This document shows, one piece after another, positions 48,832-60,664 of a stretch of 64,000 nucleotides of DNA. The translations under genes and the position numbers were made by a program. Origin of the DNA: Paragonimus skrjabini miyazakii (taxonomy: Eukaryota > Platyhelminthes > Trematoda > Plagiorchiida > Troglotrematidae); contig JTDE01021207.1 in NCBI GenBank assembly GCA_014338405.1, positions 13,517 to 77,516 of the forward strand, in the 5' to 3' direction. Each line of letters begins with the position of its first letter. Position 1 is the first letter of the stretch. The notes under the pieces are model-generated. The model was not told where the DNA came from. It saw only the letters and a program-made list of their open reading frames with translations, and did no database searches.

Positions 48832-49198
48832 TTAGCGGAACTGATCAAATCGGTCGAGACTTTTTATACCGTTATGCTCATTTGCGACCGTAACTCTGTT
48901 TTTCCAGTAACTGTTCTCTTTGATGTCTTGGGAATGTTTTGTCATTACGCGCCCTATAAATACTTTGTAATTATCGCCTTTGTCGCACACATATTGGGGC
49001 AGAACAAAGCGGTTTCCTTTGTACTCGACTTATGGCTTGTTTTGAGAACCGAATCGCGGGACAGTTGCGGCATTTTCCGGATCGAGATTTTCGCGTTAAT
49101 TATTACCGGGAAGAGAATCCGAATTCTGTCAAGCGTTCCACTATATCAAGAACGAACCAGCGTTTCGTTTAGGAGGGCTTACAACACAAATATTCGAT
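48832..49198 (+). CDS. Unassigned open frame of about 122 codons
   Basis: A frame open from just after a stop at 48829 to a stop at about 49198, with an ATG at 48874. The product is hydrophobic in its middle (YKYFVIIAFVAHILG) and basic at its end (ERTSVSFRRAYNT). CpG-containing, less AT-rich sequence and a TATAAATA box at about 48955 within it suggest it might instead be regulatory or LTR sequence of a mobile element. I do not recognise a family. Confidence 0.2.
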
Positions 49199-49215
49199 AA
49201 CCCCTCTATTTTCAG

Positions 49216-49353
49216 ATTTTCTTATTCATCCTGGTAGTTATTTTCATATTTAGAAGTCTTATCTGCCACCTTGTCGGTCTCATGACGTTTACGGGTATTA
49301 TTGAACAACTGTACACCAGTTCTGACAACGTGTATTCCACCACACTCATGAAT
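49216..49353 (+). CDS. Candidate exon with a transmembrane segment (46 codons)
   Basis: The stretch lies between a CTATTTTCAG acceptor and an AAT|GTAAGA donor, is 138 nt, is open and is phase 0 at both ends. It begins IFLFILVVIFIFRSLICHLV, a clear hydrophobic membrane-span pattern, and ends with a hydrophilic EQLYTSSDNVYSTTLMN segment. It meets the same phase rule as the confident exons but differs in character from their disordered products. It may be an alternative exon, part of a separate nested gene, or chance. Confidence 0.35.
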
Positions 49354-51043
49354 GTAAGAGTACACAGGAACATTTTAATTGTAACATCATGCTAATCTCC
49401 TCCCCTTAACACAAACCTCTCTATACCAGATCTACAGATGGGTTGTTTTTTTCATGCTTCTCATCCAGAAACGACTTTCACGCGACACAAATGCGACGCC
49501 AATGAACGAGGACCGGGACCCCTCGGTTTGTGCATTTGTACCGTTTTATTGGCCGAGTTGTCTTACTGTGTTTCAGATGTCATCAACTTTTTAACACGTA
49601 GACATAATCGATCAGTTCCCCTGTTCGATTATTTTCTAGGTGAATGTTATCGTTTTAGCAACAATTACACCACTTTCTATTCACTTTGGTCACCGTATCC
49701 ACAGGATTCTGTTGGTCACGTTCAGCCTAAAGCCATTGCGTTAATCAGGGTTCTTGTCAGGGGTAATAATATTTAATAATTATGTGAATCACGTGTTCAG
49801 GTTCAAGAAAGCGTTCTCCTAAGAAATTTGAAGATATCGGTTACAATGTAACTCGGCCATTTATAGCGTTTTCACAGCATCTAGTAAGGATGTCAAAATA
49901 AATCAAAGTGGGCCTAAAACAAGTTCTAGGCAATTGCTAAATTATCACTCACCTGACTATCTTCACTGTAGCGAAGGGCCACAATCAGTAAGGAACTCTA
50001 TGATACACCATATATTGGAACAAAAGATGGCAAATTCTGAGAAGGGTTGGGTGATCAACCAAGTACAGACTCTCCCAGATGTATGGACTTGGTTACATCT
50101 GGAGCTCTGGACGGACGGCTTGCCCCTATTAAGGTCACGGCTCGGGCGTGTGTGACACGTCTGAATGTTGGACCTTTTTCTATTGGCACCGGAGTACAAA
50201 CTAAAGGGCTTACCGAATAGCCAAGCCTCCTAACCTAGTTGGAGGAGAAAACGGGTACAACACACCGCTGAAATCACACTCAGATTAGCGGGCTGCGTGT
50301 AAGACGGGGGTGTAGGCCAGGCTCCATCGGCCCAGTGCTTTTACCACCGCGGTCCACGATCGATAACACCCGGCTGTTCACACACCTCTCTGTGACCGTT
50401 TCAGCGCTTGAATGGCAATGCTGGGCTGAGTATTAGTGCCCACTGGTGAGTGCAAACGGACAAAGTGAAAACATGTTATTTTCCTAACAGATTGTGCCAT
50501 CACCATAGTTATCCCACCAACCCATTGACAATAAACTGCTGTATTCATGGCCGGCAGAGATATTCAAATTATAGAGATGGCGATCAAAAACCAACAATCT
50601 CCTCACAGAATCTGAAGCACGTCGTGCTGTGTTTTTAGAATCAACGCGCCATTTGTGAATTCCGGCACATCGTTTTATAGCCATGCTGCCAAAACAATAT
50701 GCATCACTTGACATGTCTCGGTTTTGTCACCTTGTCACTGAGCCGTGCCATTCCATATCCTGACAACATATATTATTTGACTATTTTATCCGTTCTGTGT
50801 AATGCAAACCCCTGTGGGCAGATCGTACAAAAATGTTGTCCAGATTAGGGTGCTTTGTTTTCTAATTTTCGCTTTCTTTTCATTGGTGCCCATCACACTC
50901 AATGGTATTGATGGGTAGGAGAATTTTAGTTGAGATAAGTCAAACATTACTTGCAAGTGATGACAGATATGATAATTTGGTCTTGCAGCGGCTAGCACGA
51001 TTACTTTTGAAAATCGTGATCGGAACTCGAATCTTGACTAAAT
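49354..51043 (+). other. Intronic, includes a GC-richer block
   Basis: The part from about 50090 to 50460 is noticeably richer in G and C than its surroundings and contains blocks such as ggtgtaggccaggctccat. It looks like an inserted element, but I cannot name it. An open frame at 49438-49776 has no motif. Confidence 0.35.
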
Positions 51044-51180
51044 CTAAAATAAGCAGTAATGGCGAGCTCTAACAAGGGCAAAGTTCGAGTATAGCGCTTC
51101 TTTTCGAAAACGGCCGGAAAAAAGGTGCATGAGAGTAAGGTATATGCGATCAATTGTGAGGTGTTCAAAATACATCAACC
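51044..51180 (+). mobile_element. Decayed copy of the hammerhead repeat
   Basis: The sequence gcgagctctaacaagggc, then aaagttcgagta, then gcgcttcttttcgaaaa is a mutated hammerhead and post-hammerhead segment. It is followed by a tail with gcgatcaattgtgagg. Changes fall in the core (CTGACGA lost, the GAAA box altered, cleavage UC changed to UA), so it is inactive. Confidence 0.6.
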
Positions 51181-51269
51181 AACATGTCCTGCCAATTACC
51201 AGTAATCAAAATCGTATTCAACAAATTGATGATTCCTGTGGTTTCAACTTGGGGTGAAGTTCTGGTAGT

Positions 51270-51510
51270 GGAGTCGTCGATTGGAGTTAGCAGAGCAGTT
51301 CTTTTCTTCCCAGAGCGATCGGACAATCTGAGCGTTACTCACATGTGAATTTGGCTGGGCGCCGGTATGATATTTCAGTCGTGAAGTCAGTGCTCATCGG
51401 TCATCATGGTTGCTTTAATAGGGCGCAGCTGGAATTCAAATGCTGAATGCGGCAAGAATATGCACTACTGACGAACTAAAACAAGAACGAAACTCGAGTC
51501 TGGTATATTG
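51270..51510 (+). mobile_element. Second decayed copy with half-conserved hammerhead
   Basis: A leader block (gattggagttagcagagcag) also occurs at 32417-32440. The hammerhead region at 51462-51500 keeps tgcactaCTGACGA and cGAAActcgagtc, but helix II has lost its pairing and the 3' stem I strand is changed. The tRNA-like head is only hinted at (gggcgcagctggaattcaaa). Confidence 0.55.
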
Positions 51511-51834
51511 TCCACTATGGCCAGGATTCAATCTAACTTAGAGATCCGGTGCCACTTTCATTTTAGCTGATACAGTTAACGATTACAAAGTTGGAAATAC
51601 AAGCAATGGTCTTATGCAGAAAAGTCAAATACTGCCACTTGGACAATAATCCTAACGGTGGCAATGTTTGAGATGAATTAACATGTTAGTGATCATGTCA
51701 CTAATTAACTATACATTCATTCGAAACGGTGATGAGTCTGACTAGAAGGTACCAGTTCTGCCACTCATTGCATCAGTGAAATGGATTGACATAGAAGAGG
51801 ATAGATTTATCGAAAAGGAAGAGTTTTGTTAGAA

Positions 51835-51950
51835 ACGATTGGATGGAAGAACCAGAAGTGGTATGAATGCAAACACATCAGTGGCTACCATACACATCGG
51901 TGTCTCGGATAGTGTTGCTAGTCAACAATTTGTATCACCACGAGGACTAA
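51835..51950 (-). mobile_element. Short non-LTR retrotransposon C-terminal remnant
   Basis: It aligns in the same orientation with 44065-44163: agaagaaccagaagtggtat against agaagaactagaaatggtat, then tctcggatagtgttgctag against tctcggatagcgtctctaa, then atcaccacgaggac against atcacgaggac. It corresponds to the WLETLSEMA region of the LINE tail, now interrupted by stops. Confidence 0.65.
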
Positions 51951-52121
51951 TAATATTAGCAATAACAATATTAATAAGCTTGCTGTGTATACTTTTGGTA
52001 AAACGAATACCTTCCGATTTCATACGCACTGCGTTAGAAATATTCCACCTCACTAGACTAAGAACTTCACTAAATTTTACGATAGTTATTTCCTGGATGG
52101 CTTCTTTCCTCCTTATTATAG

Positions 52122-52397
52122 ACACCGGTTCAGAAGGAAGAATATATTCAGCCGGTAATCATCTCACGTAAGCCGGTTATGGTTCAACTAAACGACACAC
52201 CGAAGCAACCAGTTTCAACTACCCGATCTAGGAATGGAACGAGTGAAGATGAATCAGCCCATGACAGAACGCATCGTTCGGTGGATTTGGAGCGACAGAA
52301 CAGTGGGCGCCGTTCACCTGGGCCAGTAAGCTCTCTCACTAAGCCTGGAACAACTCGCAACGTGTCGTTTCCCGTCGATTTGCGTCCCGTTATAATT
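52122..52397 (+). CDS. Exon I: basic, Ser/Thr-rich region with two possible donors
   Basis: The acceptor is CTTTCCTCCTTATTATAG. The frame begins TPVQKEEYIQPVIISRKPVM and continues with a TRSRNGTSEDESAHDRTHRS block and an RQNSGRRSPGP block. A GTAAGC donor at 52326 gives a 68-codon exon, and a GTGAGC donor at 52398 gives 92 codons ending FPVDLRPVII. Both keep phase 0. The product is Arg- and Ser-rich with SP and RRS sites, so probably disordered and phosphorylated. It has no known domain. Its phase and composition tie it to exons B, C and the last exon. Confidence 0.65.
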
Positions 52398-54400
52398 GTG
52401 AGCTAATTGTCCCGTCTTTTGTGAACTTACCGCTTATGGTCTACGATAGTCTGTCTACTGTAATGATTATTGTCTGAAGTAATGCACGTGTAAATACCAT
52501 AGTGATATTTTCTAATATGGCAGTCGCTACCTTACTGTCATGGGAGTGGACTGAATAATCTCCGAAAACATGAACATTATTCGGAATGGCATCAAGTGGC
52601 CCTAGTCGAAAGAAGTGACTCGTGTTGAGAGTCATCGATTCAGTCATATGGCAAATCCATTTATCTCCTCGTGCGATCGAACACGCTTGTCAGGAAGACC
52701 GGTCAGATTCAGAAAGGTCTTTAGCGTGGTTGTTGTCGGGGCGACTGCTTGAAACATCATATAAACTGGAACAGGTCGAAAATAACGTAATGCAATATGA
52801 ATGCTATTGAACTTTAGTTGATACAAAAGCGGAATTGTGAAGTTTCAAATAAGTGCTTATAGCAATGACCAAACATGTGCTACGCATACTGCTACCATCT
52901 ATTGCACCACGTGAGTTGTCTGGTCTGTTTCTCATCCCTGTCGTTGCATGCACCCACGACTATTACAGTGCGCTTCTGAAGTACAACCTTGAACATAGTC
53001 GGAACTTGTTACTTCCGTAGTTGCAACACAAGATTAGTTCTACAGAGTTGGAAGAACTAGTATTAGACCACCCTTGACGTGTTTCGATAGATGGTTTAAC
53101 ACAGATGATGTAAAAACTACCTGAATATAATACTACTTGATGCTCACCCTAAAACAGACACTCAATTGTCTCGTAACGCGAAGGATGATCTGTTCGATCC
53201 TCCATTCAGACTATCTCTACCCCGTGAATCCAACCAAAGACGAAACCGGTGGTGGAGTGCCAGCTTGAGAGTGACTATCAAAAAGCATTACAAACATCAT
53301 TTTGAGCCACTGTAGCCGTATAGGGTGCAAACTGACAATCCAAGGTGCAGTACTCCCATCCACAGTAACGGGATTAAAACAAGCTACAACTCAAAACAAG
53401 GGTAAATTAACTGAAAGTACCGAACCGAATAAACTATGTCTTATATTTTCGTGTGATGCCTCGTAAAATAGCTGACTTCATGCTCTAAACTTGTCGTTGG
53501 GTTTGCACGGTGTGCTGATCTGGAGAGCACTTTTGACTAGGCCTTGTCAGGTCCAACGATACTAGACGACCGTAAATCAGACGAAACTCAGTTGCACTCA
53601 TAGGTTGTACATCGCATTACTAGCAAAGTAACGGTACTTGGAGAGTATGACACACTTGTGTGTGTGTGTATGTTTACCGAAACTACAGTTATAATTGAAG
53701 CACTATTTTATTCCGTAACAGAAGGAATAGAGTTGGAAAAGATTTCTTCAACCAGAAAACACTTCTTTCGTACAACGGTTACAGGTTACTGACAGCCCAC
53801 CGTTGTATACGTCGGCAAACCATCTGTATCATTCAAGAGCTTGATTTTAACTTAACTACACCTACTGCGCACATAAGTGACGAGCATCAGATGTTAATGG
53901 AGTCCTCAGATTATGCGTGATGTTACTGCTAATTCAGTCAGGAACTTCAGTCCTCGGCTCTATCTGGGGTCCTCCAAGTAAACCTTATCTCCTGTAGTAT
54001 CGTGGACCAATCTGGAGAGTGAATATCCTGAATCAATCCGGGAACAACACCTGGAGGATATGAATGAATGTTATGAGGAAGTATTTTTTAGAACAGATGT
54101 TTTGTTGCCACAACAGTTGATATCTATTACGTCTATCAACACTGCAAACTGACTTGTTCGAGTCTTCCTACTTCTTAATGTGAAAACGGTCGTCCAGACC
54201 TTGAGCACAAACTGACTAAAAGTTTGTTTAAAGATAGCAGGTATCACTTGATTTATTAGTCGGAAATGATAGAACGAACCTTGCCGAGTGGAAATAACAA
54301 TATTATTTTCCGTGGATTGTAGTTGTGTTGGCTGTCGGCTTGTTCGTGAGACCAAGTTTAAAACTGTTGGTTTGCTATCACCAACCGGTCAGAAGTGCAG
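52398..54400 (+). other. Intronic, nothing supported
   Basis: A TG dinucleotide run lies at about 53656-53670. Short overlapping frames at 52441-52826 have no motif. Confidence 0.4.
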
Positions 54401-54640
54401 GATATTTCTAAAATCAGTTCAACTGACTTTGACCGGGTCGGGGGAATTCTTGATTCAAAAGGTCAAATAGTTCGTCCCAGCCGGTCCTTCTTCCGAGGCA
54501 CAGTTAACCATGACGCCCAACTCTATGAACCGAAACAAGGACCTTTATCTATATCTTCACCCACCTCCTCGCTTTTAAGCGGTGGTAGAAATTTTTTATC
54601 TGAGTTGATACCCCCTATTTCGGATACTTTGAGAGACTGA
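54401..54640 (+). CDS. Candidate exon J, possibly an alternative last exon
   Basis: The frame after AGAAGTGCAG reads DISKISSTDFDRVGGILDSK and goes on through GQIVRPSRSFFRGTVNHDAQ and a SISSPTSSLLSGG block to a stop at 54638. The amino-acid make-up resembles exons B, C and I, and phase 0 is kept at the acceptor. The pyrimidine tract is poor. I see no good phase-0 donor, so it would serve best as a terminal exon. No AATAAA lies close downstream. Confidence 0.45.
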   Translation, partial: DISKISSTDFDRVGGILDSKGQIVRPSRSFFRGTVNHDAQLYEPKQGPLSISSPTSSLLSGGRNFLSELIPPISDTLRD

Positions 54641-54999
54641 AAAGCATCTCATGAGTGACACTTGTCAACAGTTATTCTCGTTTCAAAGAGAAGATCTGAA
54701 AGCTGTGACAACTATCAACGCGACATTCTTCTTTCCTTTGCTTCCGGGATGCTTATTGGTTTAACATAGATTAGTCGCACCAAGCCCGAGAGAAGCCACG
54801 TTCCTAAAAAGTAGACAATATTCCAACTCAGTCGTGGATGTGCTAACCACGACTGGTCTTGTGCTATCGGCAGTCTTATGAGCAACAAACGGTCGTAGTA
54901 TTTTAAGGTTGGCGGGTTGGGTTTTACTCGGTTGTTCGCACTGTGTTGGCGACGGTTTCCTCTGCATAAAAGTCCCATAGAAATCTGTGAATTTTGTTA
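54641..54999 (+). other. Nothing supported
   Basis: Overlapping minus-strand frames (54715-55102) have no motif. They lie against the LINE fragment that follows. Confidence 0.4.
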
Positions 55000-55400
55000 G
55001 GATCACTGTACGCTTACTTTGAATGCAGGGTGACAATTTATGAACAACCATTTCTCTCTGTACTAGTTCAGGTTTCTCATGACAGCCTTTTGAGAGATGC
55101 ACTTAGAGAATATGATGGGTATGATGTCGTATTGCCTACGGGAACTAACCTAGCAGACATAGAGTATGTGGAAGATATTGCTCTACTCGGCTCTTCCACT
55201 GGAGGCGTGTAGACCATGCTGAATAGGATGGTTTTCATGAAATGCAGAATGCGCTTTGTACCATCATAGCTCGGACTACTACTACTTCATGACTGAAACA
55301 CCCCACTTTTAGCATCTTTATTGTAGTTTGTTTGGGATTGTGAACCATTTCTCTACATAGGTGTCACCATCTCATGAGCTTGTAACATTACTGATAACTC
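55000..55400 (+). mobile_element. Non-LTR retrotransposon reverse transcriptase fragment
   Basis: The plus strand encodes a decayed piece of the reverse transcriptase palm. EYDGYDVVLPTGTNLADIEY is followed by VEDIALLGS, corresponding to the Y/F-A-D-D-I box with Ala replaced by Val and the first Asp by Glu. After a stop come a KCRMRFVPS-like block and an IVNHFS-like block equivalent to the V..F.YLGS motif. Several stops and the altered catalytic box show that it is dead. Confidence 0.75.
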
Positions 55401-56466
55401 ACAGAATAGCTTAGGACACTTGTTGCTTTGCTGAACTGGATCATTTGTGACTTCCTGAAGGCGTGTAATTATCCGTCAAAGGGAGAGGATATAAAGCCCG
55501 TTTACAATCCATTTTAGTTCATGATTCAGAAACGTGCCTGGTCGACAAATGAGGTATGAACAGACTTGTTGGGTATGACTGTTGTTTTACCCGCTTATTA
55601 GCTCACATTGAGCGGGAGAGATCGCACGAACTACTCTAGACTGTTGACGATTGAATAAACTCACGAAGTGCTAATTCACAGCGTGGTTATAAATCATAAA
55701 TATGGATGCCATGTTTCTTGTTGAGTATATCATGATTACTCATACCACTGCTTGGAAACAGTGTACAACGTGACATATTGTCGCAGTTACCAACCTGACT
55801 TCATCCATAACACTGCCCCTACTGAATCATATTTGATCCCATTTGTGTTCTAAGGTTTTCATTCCCGTTTATTCCTCACTAGTGCCACGGTGAACGGCGA
55901 TTCCAGAAGCAGTATAATCTGATATGATTCATTACTGTTTAGGAATTAAATGAATGCCTTGAGTAAAGTGATACGGTGGTTAACACCATATCACGATCAA
56001 AGAGGAACGTCTAGTGGAATGTCAATGTGTGTTTAATCACGCTGTTGAACAGAAAACTTATCCATTGATTATCCTAAGCCAACTGAATATAAAGTGCGCG
56101 ACTCTTGTTTTGTGGTATCTACTGAACCGTCTCCAGTCTCTGACCACAAAAACTAGTGAAATATCATAGCATAGTAGTCTATAATCTCAAACCAAAGGTA
56201 TTGTTATCGAACGATAAACTCTTTAACTAACGGGATATGATATGAAATGGATTGTTACGGTGGAGCTGACTAATAATCCAGTGGTTGGTTCCTGCCCATG
56301 AAAGGGCCAAAGTTTTAGCCTTGTACACCCAAGCAACGAGATACATCTCCAAAGATCGTTATTTGCCTGTGTAGTTCATATGATTCACTGACGTGAAACT
56401 GACTAACTGACTTGTGACAGAACGGCGAGTTCCGTTCATCAGAGTAAGTAATCAAATGTGAATGAA
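55401..56466 (+). other. Nothing supported
   Basis: AT-rich sequence without exon, repeat or RNA gene that I can recognise. Confidence 0.4.
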
Positions 56467-56607
56467 ATGTGAAATTTCCGAGCTCCTGGCGTGACTTCGT
56501 AGCTCAGCTGGTAGAGCCCTTGCCGCATTGAGGCATGGTGTGTCTGTCGCTGGTTCGAATCCAGCCGAAGCCCTGACTTTTCACAGTTGGGTCTCATCTA
56601 AATTCAT
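56467..56607 (+). mobile_element. tRNA-derived repeat, copy 1
   Basis: This unit of about 140 bases is repeated almost identically at 56936-57076. Its core (56493-56572) has a seven-base acceptor stem GACTTCG/CGAAGCC with one mismatch. It also has the D-arm AGCTCAGCTGGTAGAGC, which is a perfect box A, and the T-arm GCTGG-TTCGAAT-CCAGC, which is a perfect box B. The anticodon stem is only four pairs, position 33 is not T, and the length is 80 nt, so it is a tRNA-like repeat head and not a working tRNA gene. Confidence 0.8.
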
Positions 56608-56835
56608 AAATCTGCCACACTACTTATCAGTAAATCGATTAAGTTTATCACTACACGCAGTGCTCAACTCGAATAGGCCAGATGGGATGCGCATAGTGTT
56701 TGACGGCGCTGCCATATATACCGCTAGTTCACACTGGAGACACGTGCTTACTGAACCGAATTCGGCTGATGCAGCATGGAAAGGAGACCCACGTTTATAT
56801 TGATATGAGGTGAACTTTCCTTGTTTTTGTTGCGG
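56608..56835 (+). other. Spacer between the two tRNA-like copies, up to the gap
   Basis: Unique sequence within what is probably a tandem unit. An open frame (56528-56803) running through it starts inside the repeat and has no motif. Confidence 0.4.
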
Positions 56836-56935
56836 NNNNNNNNNNNNNNNNNNNNNNNNNNNNNNNNNNNNNNNNNNNNNNNNNNNNNNNNNNNNNNNNN
56901 NNNNNNNNNNNNNNNNNNNNNNNNNNNNNNNNNNN
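56836..56935. other. Assembly gap (100 N)
   Basis: Exactly 100 N, with a copy of the tRNA-like repeat on each side. A collapsed tandem array is the likely cause of the gap. Confidence 0.95.
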
Positions 56936-57076
56936 ATGTGAAATTTCCGAGCTCCTGGCGTGACTTCGTAGCTCAGCTGGTAGAGCCCTTGCTGCGTTGA
57001 GGCATGGTGTGTCTGTCGCTGGTTCGAATCCAGCCGAAGCCCTGACTTTTCACAGTTGGGTCTCATCTAAAATCAT
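56936..57076 (+). mobile_element. tRNA-derived repeat, copy 2
   Basis: Nearly identical to copy 1, with its tRNA-like core at 56962-57041. The few differences are transitions in the anticodon region (tgccgcattg against tgctgcgttg). Similarity ends near 57076, where copy 1 and copy 2 diverge in AT-rich sequence. Both RNA polymerase III boxes are intact. Confidence 0.8.
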
Positions 57077-60000
57077 ATATTTCTCCTAGCATTTTGATCC
57101 CATTCTGACGCAGGTTCATATGCAATGTAATCCTTCCTAAAAGTTACTGTACGATTTTTTTTATTTGGATGTCTAATCTTAGTTGGAAAATGTGTAAACT
57201 TTACTTGATTTTAGAAATGTTTTGATTTGGTACGTATTCTGGAACACTAGACTACTCTGGTGCACCACAGGTGTTACATCGTCCAACAAGAACACATGAA
57301 CAACATTCTGTAGGGTTATGTTTCTGGTGAGAACATTAAGATGAAAGTTTTCGACTGTACTTATCTTTTAAGGGTACAAATTTACTCGGCTGTCAAGTAT
57401 TCCATCGATTTAACCACTTCATTTGTCCACTACATCAGGAATGGTTTTTAAAAAAATTATATGATAGGACTTCAACGTTTCATAATCATTAGACAATTCG
57501 GAGGCTACCAAACTCATGTTAAAACAAGCCTATTTGAGCCAGAACGTGATGGAATTAGACAAGAAAATAGCAGGTGACCATCACAAAGTCAACCACACGT
57601 AGTCATGTTCATGATCAACCAATTAAATTTTTGGTGGTGCACACACACTCTGAAAACGAAAGCAACAAGCTATCTGTGTACTTCTAGTGGGATCATGCCG
57701 GGATCATGGATTGGCAAGGCACTGAAACTTTCATAATTCGCATTAATGCTGTGGACAATTTCGTACTGTAACCGTTAAGATAAAGGGGAACAAAGCGGGC
57801 TGGCTGTTGAAATAAATTACACGCATATACCTGAAAATGAACGTTTGACGCTCCATTGTCTTCATCAAGTTACACAAATCATTTCAGTCGTTCACTCGAC
57901 CTAGTATGTCTCTAACCATTCGTTGATGCAACCCCACTTGCGCCTGGTAGTAGTCAAGGTTACGCTCGATCACTCTTAGAACACCGCTAACGTTTTTCGT
58001 CTCACCTCACTTCAAGTTGTAGTTTTATGGCTTGCAGGAAGTTTTTGAACACTAGACGAAGTGAACAACGTTATAAGTAAAGCTTTATGTTTATAGTAGA
58101 TGTCTGAGTAAAAATATAAGCAACAACGTTAACATCAACTGCCGGTCGCCTTCTAATAAAACCGTTTATTGGTAGGTAGCGTGCATCTACCCATGATCAG
58201 CGACACTCTTGGCGTAAACCAGTGCCAAACCGAGTCTGAGTTGTAGCTCGGGGTTCAACTCAAGTAAATGCACTATATCCAATGTACACCCGAATGATTA
58301 AGGTCAGGAAGCGTGTAATCGTAGATTTATCATCACATCCACCACAAGCTGGCGAATCATAAGGATCGTTACGTAAAATTACTGTCTGCCTTGTGCAAAT
58401 ATGAGAAGCACTGCAATGGTTAGATCGTAACCTTAAAGAAGAACTCATTGAAGACTTTGTTGAAGATGACACAGAAGGTACAAGAGTTAGTACCTACGTC
58501 ACAGTGGCTGGAGAACTTAAACCCTAATATGCGACGCTATGGAGGAAACTTACATTTGAACTTAGGTTTTGTTACAATCAGTGTAGTGAACCAAAAAATA
58601 TTCGCCACGAAACAAGTCAAAAACGTTAAAAATTAAAATGCTGTTGCATTTACTTACTTAACGTCCCGACGTCGTTGATTTTCATGGATGAAAAGATATA
58701 CTTCATGCTCGGTGTACTTGACGGCTAATCACCAACTGTTCCCCGAGAGTGCATTGTTGTCTTGTGTGTTAGGGATGGTAAGTACATTTACCATTGAACC
58801 CGTCACAGCGCCGATAGATTTTTCAGCTATCACGTGCCTAAACTGAAGACCGCAGAATTGTCGCTCGTGGAATACTTCATGTGCCTCATGAGATTGCACA
58901 ATACTAAGCGGCCTGATTCAAAACGTCTAAGATTTATACTACGGTTTGAAAGAAATATCCGAGAACGTCCTGCTGGAGCAGCTTATGACGACGATCGTTT
59001 CGTCCACCAGCCTCCAATCGCTCTTACAGCGGCTTCATCAGAACCTATTCTGAAAATCCGATGTAGAGGGTCCTAGTTGCCTAACAAATAGCGTTTTTTC
59101 GGTCGATGCTTGATGGGTAAGATAAACATCGTTCGGAACCATATCAAAACTGAAGGTGACGTAGATTCACTGTATGCACCGCGGATGGGGAACATACAAA
59201 TTTCGTGCCCATAGGCTTCACTGACTTAAAGTGGTATCGTGTGAGCTACCGCCTGATAGATGAGTAGACTCGGTTGGATCTTCTGGGTGTCGTTTATTGA
59301 CATGTGCTTCTGGAAACGTCCGAAAACATCCATACTCGCATTATGAATGCAGTTATATTCATTCACCTACCGTTGTGAGCCAAGAACACAAATTTCACAA
59401 GGGCTATTTATTAGAGAAAGCAACACATGGGTTAGGCGCTTAAACACAACCACAAACAAAAACACTCATTTGCATACGTTACTCTGCCCAGACCGTCTCG
59501 GTTGTCATAAACGCCAGATGTAGCAAGGACCATTTTGGGTGATGCTGCACTCCGATATTTCTTCCTGTATTTTTCCTGCGGCTCCTTCAATATCAAAATA
59601 TATGCTCTGGTCCTACTGCTGAATATTAGCCGTGTGAGTAGTATATTACGATCGCTCGTCCTCGCTACACTACATTTAATAGTTACTCACATTTCATGTG
59701 CACATGCGTCCCTCACTATTTGGCCTCACTCGGTCGTTTTCAGTTCCTTGTGGTTTGATTCGGGTATCACTCACAACCAACCAAACCGTCTGCGTTCAGT
59801 TAGCCTTTCCACCATCTTCTACAACCTTGCGTCGTACCCGTAAGTAATCTGGATTGACCTGCCTTTGGACCTAACAATACATGAGGAAAACAGTCAGAAT
59901 ACGAAAACTGGTAGATACAAGCGTGTCTTATTGATTCATCATTACTGAATATACTATAACATTAATCGATTTTTATAGCGACCAAGTAGGGAGGTGAATA

Positions 60001-60664
60001 AGTAGTCAATCCAAGAAAAAGTCAAGCTCACGAACAACTGTTTCTGAACAAACAAAGTCGACCAACTGTGACCGCTTCAGTAAACCACGAAGATCTTGGA
60101 GTTAAATGGGGAAACATAAGTCTGGATGCGAAAATTGGATCGATAACGTGATCAGTGGTCAGAACGTGTTTGGCGAAGTGGGAGAGTAATAAACAAGCAA
60201 AAATGCGTATGGACGAACGAGGGTGGGAAGCAAAAAACAGAGAAAAAAACAATAAGGCCTCATGGAAAAGGAGATAATAATCGAGCGGATACATGCTCGC
60301 CACTGACTGCGACACTCTACCGTGCCACAGAGCTTTCCCAAATAGCGATGTAGATTATCTCGAACTCTCCAACCTGTCAGACAGTATCAGCGAAGCAAAC
60401 GAGGCTTCCATCGGCCGCCATCATGTGGTTTTTCTGGCCAACAATAACCCTGGTGAACAACGCACACTGAGACAGACGCCTCTCGGCACACAGAGATCCT
60501 GGTTTAAGTAGCGAAGATTGTGTAGTTTGAGTGGGTTTCACAAAACACTCATCTTAATTGTAGCTGTCGTCCAATTTCATCAGCACTTCAGCTTAATTAC
60601 AGAATTTCAGTGATATAGTTGGTTTGAACAGAACCCAACTCACATTTGGTCATAGCATTCTCAA
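57077..60664 (+). other. Long intronic stretch without a supported exon
   Basis: Open frames at 58834-59076 (ending PPIALTAASSEPILKIRCRG) and 60293-60511 look somewhat protein-like but lack splice borders in a matching phase and any family motif. No repeat was recognised. Confidence 0.35.

Noticed and set aside
56493..56572. Functional tRNA gene
   Set aside because: The anticodon stem has only four pairs, position 33 is not T, the length is 80 nt and a second near-identical copy lies in a larger repeat unit. Treated as a tRNA-derived repeat.
59535..59843. 102-codon open frame rich in Leu, Ser and Phe
   Set aside because: Hydrophobic composition typical of AT-rich noncoding frames, no motif and no splice context.
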